Origin: Arthrobacter psychrochitiniphilus
GTDB lineage: Bacteria; Actinomycetota; Actinomycetes; Actinomycetales; Micrococcaceae
Reading direction: 5' to 3'
DNA: 64,000 nt
NCBI RefSeq assembly: GCF_003185915.1
Contig: NZ_QHLZ01000002.1
Span: 62,001 to 126,000, forward strand
The position numbers and the translations under genes were made by a program. Under the pieces are notes generated by a model. The model was given only the letters and a program-made list of their open reading frames with translations, did not search any database and was not told the DNA's origin. This document shows positions 60,901 through 64,000 of this stretch, in pieces (within the stretch, counting starts at the first letter, position 1; each line of letters begins with the position of its first letter).

Positions 60901-62879
60901 TGTTGCGTCTGCTGGGCCCGCTCACTGTGGCCGAGATTGCTGCCCGGCTTCTTCCGGAAACGCCAGCTGTGTTGGAGCCCAGCCAGGACCTGCACGACGC
61001 CGGGAACCCACCCTCCGCCGCCGCCCCACCCAGTGCGCCTGCCCCGGCCGGTACTTCTGAGCTGGCAACCGCTGCGGCCCATGCCGCCATGGCGAGCAGT
61101 TACGCGGAGGCGCTTGTCGTAGCAACCCGGGCGCTGCGCATCAACATGGCTGGGCAGGAGCGCTTCGCTGCCGTTGAAGATGCTGCGCGGCTCCGTGATG
61201 CCCTCGGCATCCCGCTGCCCATGGGCGTTCCGCTGGCGTTCATTGAACCTGTGGCGGATCCTCTGGGGGATCTGCTGGGCCGTTATGCCCGCACCCACGG
61301 CCCGTTCACCACGGCGGAAGCTGCAACGAGGCTGGGATTAGGTGTTGCGATCGTCCGTTCCGGGCTGGCCCGGCTGGCAGCGGATAGGAGGGTTACGGAA
61401 GGTGAGTTCCGCCCTGCCGAACTGACCCGTCCAGAGTCCAGCACTGCGTATCCGGAGGGTGGCACTGAGTGGTGCGACGTTGCTGTATTGCGGCAGTTGC
61501 GCAGCCGCTCGCTCGCCGCATTGCGGGCCGAGGTGGAGCCGGTCAATGCTGCAGCATTTGCTCGATTCCTGCCTACATGGCAGCATGTCACAGCAGCTTC
61601 CGGCACCCCCGCCCTGCGTGGTTTAGACGGGGTTCTGACGGTAGTGGACCAGTTGGCGGGGGTACCGATTCCGGCGTCGGCATGGGAACCCCTTGTGCTG
61701 GCCGCCCGGGTAGCCGACTACTCCCCCGCGATGCTCGATCAGCTCAGCGCAACCGGGGAAGTTCTGGTCTCCGGCGCCGGTTCCATCGGTTCCAATGACG
61801 GCTGGCTGAGCCTTCACGTGGCCGAGTCCGCTGAACTGACGCTGGCCCCACCTGCCGATTTGGAGCCCACGGACTTCCAGTCTGCGCTCTTGACGGCGTT
61901 GTCCAACGGTGGCGCCTACTTCTTCCACCAGCTGCGGGAAATGAGCGCCAACGGGCCGGATCTGGTGGCCTCCGATTCCGAGCTGACCGCCGCACTGTGG
62001 GACTTGTTCTGGTCCGGACGCATCAGCAATGACACCTTCGCCCCGGTCCGTGCCCTGCTCGCGGGCGGGCACACAGCGCATAAGCAGAAGCCACCGCCAT
62101 CCCGGCTAAGACCAGGCCGGGCCGGACGGTATGCTCGGCCCGGCCTGGCCGGGGGCACCCCGCGCGGGGCGCCGCCCTTATCTGCAGGGCGTTGGAGCCT
62201 TTTACCCGGCGTTGGCACTGGCACTGAAGTGGGGGCGAGTGTCCAGATGGACAGTGCCCAGACCACCTTGCGCAGCCACGCACTCGCCGAGCTGTTCCTG
62301 GACAGGTACGGCGTGGTGACGCGCGGCTCCGTCATGAACCAGGGAATCCCGGGCGGATTCGGGCTCATGTACAAGGTGTTGGCACGGCTGGAGGAAGGCG
62401 GCAAGTGCCGGCGCGGCTACTTCATCGAGCACTTGGGCGCAGCACAATTCGCCGTCTCTGCCACGGTGGATAGGCTGCGCAGCTTCAGCGAGGACGCAAC
62501 CACAAATCCGCGTCCACCGCAGGCTCTTGCCCTGGCAGCCACCGATCCGGCAAACCCCTATGGTGCCGCACTTCCGTGGCCGCCGCTGGATTCCGGGCAC
62601 CGGCCGGGGCGCAAGGCTGGCGCTCTGGTGGTCATGGTCGACGGCGTTTTGGTTCTGTATGTGGAGCGCGGCGGGCGGACGCTGTTGTGCTTTAGTGACA
62701 GGGAGCCAGGCCTTGCCCTCGCCGCGGCCGCACTGGTTCAGGTGGTCAGGCGAGGAGCCATCGACAAAATGGCCATTGAAAAGGTCAACGGGCTCGATGT
62801 TCTGGGCACCCCCCTGGCCGCGGCACTATTGGCCTCCGGCGCGTACGGCTCGCCCAAGGGGGTACGGATCCGTGCCTGA
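57906..62879 (+). CDS. lhr: Lhr-type ATP-dependent DNA helicase
   Basis: The protein is about 1657 residues, the full length of actinobacterial Lhr. The N-terminal helicase core has TREWFLGAF, motif I APTGSGKTLAAFLWALD, YISPLKALGVDVERNL, ITTPESLYLML, motif II IDEVHAV, motif III SATVEP, GIDMGAVDLVIQVESPPSVA and motif VI QRVGRAGH. The winged-helix and Lhr-specific C-terminal regions follow. It is a 3'-5' helicase/translocase for DNA repair, also active on RNA:DNA hybrids in studied homologues. Two low-complexity insertions stand out: a Gly/Ala/Asp-rich one near residue 340 and a Pro/Arg/Gly-rich one near 1395-1430 with a perfect GC hairpin in its DNA. ATG 57951 is an alternative start. It overlaps nei by eight bases. 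Confidence 0.95.
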   Translation: MRHDGAVDVRSQKPVMNQFAEPTREWFLGAFSSPTPAQAGAWDAISGGAHTLVVAPTGSGKTLAAFLWALDSLSTGKLGAVTGAAGGRDADNTQGPRATSVLYISPLKALGVDVERNLRAPLIGITQTAARLGLEAPHISVGVRSGDTPTSERRRLLSHPPDILITTPESLYLMLTSKARETLRDVHTVIIDEVHAVAGSKRGAHLAVSMERLDALLQKPAQRIGLSATVEPHSTVARFLGGQAPVTIVAPASTKTWNLAVTVPVADMTELPALAAGHDLGPASGLAPNASIWPHVEEKIVDAVLAKKSTIVFANSRRLAERLTGRLNEIYVERCELAALGGAAPGGDAPGGAASAADPSPADPWRTAESPARLPAEMMAQAGSVAGAPNVLAKAHHGSVSKEQRALIEDDLKSGRLRAVVATSSLELGIDMGAVDLVIQVESPPSVASGLQRVGRAGHQVGEISQGLLFPKHRADLLHSAVTVERMLAGEIEPLSIPANPLDILAQQTVAATALESVDVEIWFETVRRSAPFAALPRSAFDATLDLLAGRYPSDEFAELRPRIIWDRTAGTITGRPGAQRLAVTSGGTIPDRGLFGVFIIGSEEPGAAGSANKGGRRVGELDEEMVYESRVGDVFALGATSWKIEDITFDRVLVTPAFGQPGKLPFWKGDSLGRPVELGRALGAFIREVSAAPRKKALARCEATGLDEWAANNLLSYLEEQKAATSAVPDDKTLMVERFHDELGDWRVVLHSPFGMPVHAPWALAVAARLHERYGLDGSAMASDDGIVLRVPLMDDEPPGAELFLFDPEELDAIVTAEVGGSALFASRFRECAARALLLPRQNPGKRSPLWQQRQRSAQLLDVARKYPQFPIVLETVRECLQDVYDLPALKGIAAAIERRELRIVETTTSQPSPFARSLLFGYVASFLYEGDSPLAERRAAALSLDPALLDELLGRAELRELLDPTVITRTESALQRLAGAGPDQDRRVRGLEGVADLLRLLGPLTVAEIAARLLPETPAVLEPSQDLHDAGNPPSAAAPPSAPAPAGTSELATAAAHAAMASSYAEALVVATRALRINMAGQERFAAVEDAARLRDALGIPLPMGVPLAFIEPVADPLGDLLGRYARTHGPFTTAEAATRLGLGVAIVRSGLARLAADRRVTEGEFRPAELTRPESSTAYPEGGTEWCDVAVLRQLRSRSLAALRAEVEPVNAAAFARFLPTWQHVTAASGTPALRGLDGVLTVVDQLAGVPIPASAWEPLVLAARVADYSPAMLDQLSATGEVLVSGAGSIGSNDGWLSLHVAESAELTLAPPADLEPTDFQSALLTALSNGGAYFFHQLREMSANGPDLVASDSELTAALWDLFWSGRISNDTFAPVRALLAGGHTAHKQKPPPSRLRPGRAGRYARPGLAGGTPRGAPPLSAGRWSLLPGVGTGTEVGASVQMDSAQTTLRSHALAELFLDRYGVVTRGSVMNQGIPGGFGLMYKVLARLEEGGKCRRGYFIEHLGAAQFAVSATVDRLRSFSEDATTNPRPPQALALAATDPANPYGAALPWPPLDSGHRPGRKAGALVVMVDGVLVLYVERGGRTLLCFSDREPGLALAAAALVQVVRRGAIDKMAIEKVNGLDVLGTPLAAALLASGAYGSPKGVRIRA
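62112..62148. repeat. Perfect GC inverted repeat inside lhr
   Basis: CCAGGCCGGGCCG (62112-62124) and CGGCCCGGCCTGG (62136-62148) are exact complements around an 11-base loop, within the coding frame. They encode the Arg/Pro/Gly-rich linker insertion, which is absent from the compact core of the domain. It looks like a small palindromic element accepted in frame. Confidence 0.7.
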
Positions 62880-63681
62880 GGGAGATACCGTCTGGCGGCA
62901 GGCGCGGGACCTACGGAAAGTACTGGAGGGACAAGTACTTACGTCAAGTGACTTCAGGGTGCCCGCGTACGCAACCTTGGACCTCGCAGGATCAACGCTC
63001 ACCTCTGTGCAATCGCGTGGCAAACACCTGCTCATGTATGTGGCCGGACTAGTGATCCATTCCCATCTATCCATGGAAGGTCACTGGGATATTTACCCTG
63101 TTAGCGCCACTGGCCGGGCTGCGCGGTGGCGGCGGCCAGCCTTCACGGCCCGGGCTGTCCTCACCACGGGCCAGGCCACGGCGGTGGGGTTCTCGTTGGG
63201 CACGTTGGAAGTGCTGCCGGAAGCATTGGTCAGCGAGGCTGTTGGACACCTCGGTCCAGACCTTCTAGGAGCTGACTGGGATGCCGGATTGGCCTTGCAC
63301 AACCTGTTGGACCGGCCGGAGAGGGCCGTGGGGCTGGCGTTGCTGGATCAGCGAAATCTTGCGGGGATTGGCAATGTCTACCGCAATGATCTATGTTTTC
63401 TAGGTGGCGTTCATCCGGCGCGGCCTGTGAGCGAAGTGCCGAATTTGCCGCGCATGGTGGACCTTGCCAAGCGGCTGCTTGAAGCTAATAAGGACCGCTC
63501 GGGCCGTTCCACCACGGGCGGGCCGGCACACGGTGAGGCAGCGGCGTGGGTCTACGGTTTGGCGGGAAAGCCGTGCAAAAGGTGCGGCGCCACCATCCGG
63601 TACGCCACCTTGGCAGATCCGGACTTCCCGGTGCGTGCTGCCCGGGACATTTACTGGTGCCCGCGCTGCCAGCCAGATTGA
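62872..63681 (+). CDS. nei: Fpg/Nei-family DNA glycosylase (endonuclease VIII type)
   Basis: The 269-residue protein starts MPEGDTVWRQAR, with the catalytic Pro2 and Glu3 and the PEGDT form typical of Nei. SRGKHLLM contains the conserved Lys51, and LLDQRNLAGIGNVYRND is the H2TH motif with its DNA-contact Asn. A C-terminal zinc finger uses CKRC and CPRC. It removes oxidised pyrimidines and cuts at the abasic site by beta/delta elimination. The start is GTG 62872, overlapping the lhr stop (GTGCCTGA), so the glycosylase is translationally coupled to the helicase. This lhr-nei order is frequent in actinobacteria and suggests a shared repair route. Confidence 0.94.
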   Translation: MPEGDTVWRQARDLRKVLEGQVLTSSDFRVPAYATLDLAGSTLTSVQSRGKHLLMYVAGLVIHSHLSMEGHWDIYPVSATGRAARWRRPAFTARAVLTTGQATAVGFSLGTLEVLPEALVSEAVGHLGPDLLGADWDAGLALHNLLDRPERAVGLALLDQRNLAGIGNVYRNDLCFLGGVHPARPVSEVPNLPRMVDLAKRLLEANKDRSGRSTTGGPAHGEAAAWVYGLAGKPCKRCGATIRYATLADPDFPVRAARDIYWCPRCQPD

Positions 63682-63737
63682 AAATGAATTGACGTCCGTT
63701 TGGGCTTTTCAAGCCTGCCAGGGCGCTGAGCTGATTC

Positions 63738-64000
63738 TTAGCTGCGTTTTTGTTCCAGGCGTTCGCGAAGAACGCCCACGCCCGGGCCGTTCAGCTCGCT
63801 CAGGTACGCGGTGCGCCCGGCCATGACCATCACCAGAGCCAGTGTGGGGCCTGTGACAAGAGCTCCTGCCCCTGCAGTGAAGGGCCCATCCTCCGCCCGC
63901 AGTTGCAGCCCGGCGGCGTTACTGCGGCTAGGCACGGCGAAATTGCGGCTCGCGTAAAATTCCGCAACCGGGGTCAACGCTGCTAATGACGGAGTCCGCG
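63738..64000 (-). CDS. C-terminal part of a mycothiol-dependent MDMPI-type protein, cut by window edge
   Basis: The open frame enters from the right edge and stops at 63738, giving 87 residues. The pattern GLQLRAEDGPFTAGAGALVTGPTLALVM (in pieces: LRAEDG, GPTLALVMVMAGR) followed by LSELNGPGVGVLRERL is the ending of TIGR03085/maleylpyruvate isomerase-type mycothiol enzymes, where a sterol-carrier-like C-domain follows a DinB-type N-domain. The metal-binding N-terminal half lies outside the window. It is convergent with nei, 56 bases apart. The substrate is unknown. The TTG at 63977 is an internal codon, not a start. Confidence 0.75.
   Translation of the reverse strand, partial: RTPSLAALTPVAEFYASRNFAVPSRSNAAGLQLRAEDGPFTAGAGALVTGPTLALVMVMAGRTAYLSELNGPGVGVLRERLEQKRS

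Overview
The window is a high-GC Gram-positive chromosome segment that looks like an Arthrobacter-type member of the Micrococcaceae. The support is indirect: actinobacterial gene families throughout (PEP carboxykinase of the GTP type, Lhr with Nei, an NDP-forming acyl-CoA synthetase beside a double acyl-CoA dehydrogenase, a mycothiol-type MDMPI domain, a class-E-like LAxTG sorting signal), GTG/TTG starts, and several likely leaderless genes with a TANNNT box six bases before the start codon. The genus is an inference. I see no prophage, insertion sequence, CRISPR array or rRNA.

Layout. 1-3.5 kb: acyl-CoA catabolism pair on the minus strand under a 27-bp palindrome. 3.9-8.6 kb: a very large wall-anchored nuclease/5'-nucleotidase preceded by PHO-box-like repeats, suggesting scavenging of phosphate from DNA. 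8.8-13 kb: FAD-dependent protein, prolyl oligopeptidase and tRNA-Ser(GCU). 13.2-20.7 kb: a complete non-phosphorylating L-fucose pathway (GntR regulator, lactonase, aldo/keto reductase, mutarotase, GH29 fucosidase, fuconate dehydratase; divergently an FAH-family hydrolase and an SDR) that ends in pyruvate plus lactate. 20.9-28.8 kb: RecQ-like helicase, phosphomannomutase, NsrR with flavohaemoglobin (NO detoxification) and PEP carboxykinase. 29.1-38.9 kb: tRNA-Arg(ACG), a FadR-type regulator, and a sialic-acid operon (peptide-type ABC importer with a fused permease-ATPase, lyase, ROK kinase, ManNAc-6-P epimerase). 39.1-46 kb: degenerate ABC protein with a YhgE/Pip membrane protein, SixA phosphatase, an orphan winged-helix regulator, an MFS pump with MarR. 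46.2-51 kb: a c-di-AMP riboswitch in front of a secreted lytic-transglycosylase-like protein, a SUMF1-domain protein, upp, tadA, a lipoprotein, an AlkZ-like winged-helix protein and tRNA-Ser(CGA). 51-52.2 kb: a decayed fic gene and a tiny membrane protein. 52.3-57.7 kb: two-component system, a Met/His-rich membrane protein, a YcnI-type copper protein, a DUF4232 lipoprotein and a membrane protein. 57.9-64 kb: lhr overlapping nei, then the end of an MDMPI-like gene.

Two clusters for host-type glycan sugars (fucose and sialic acid) share an 11-bp operator-like motif close to ACATCSGATGT at their promoters, which suggests FadR-family regulators of similar specificity and possibly coordinated glycoprotein scavenging. 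No sialidase and no fucose transporter lie in the window. I found no clearly unprecedented system. The best leads are the shared operator, the c-di-AMP riboswitch, an imperfect-palindrome repeat family in convergent intergenic regions, the degenerate ABC/YhgE pair and the fic pseudogene with its catalytic core deleted.
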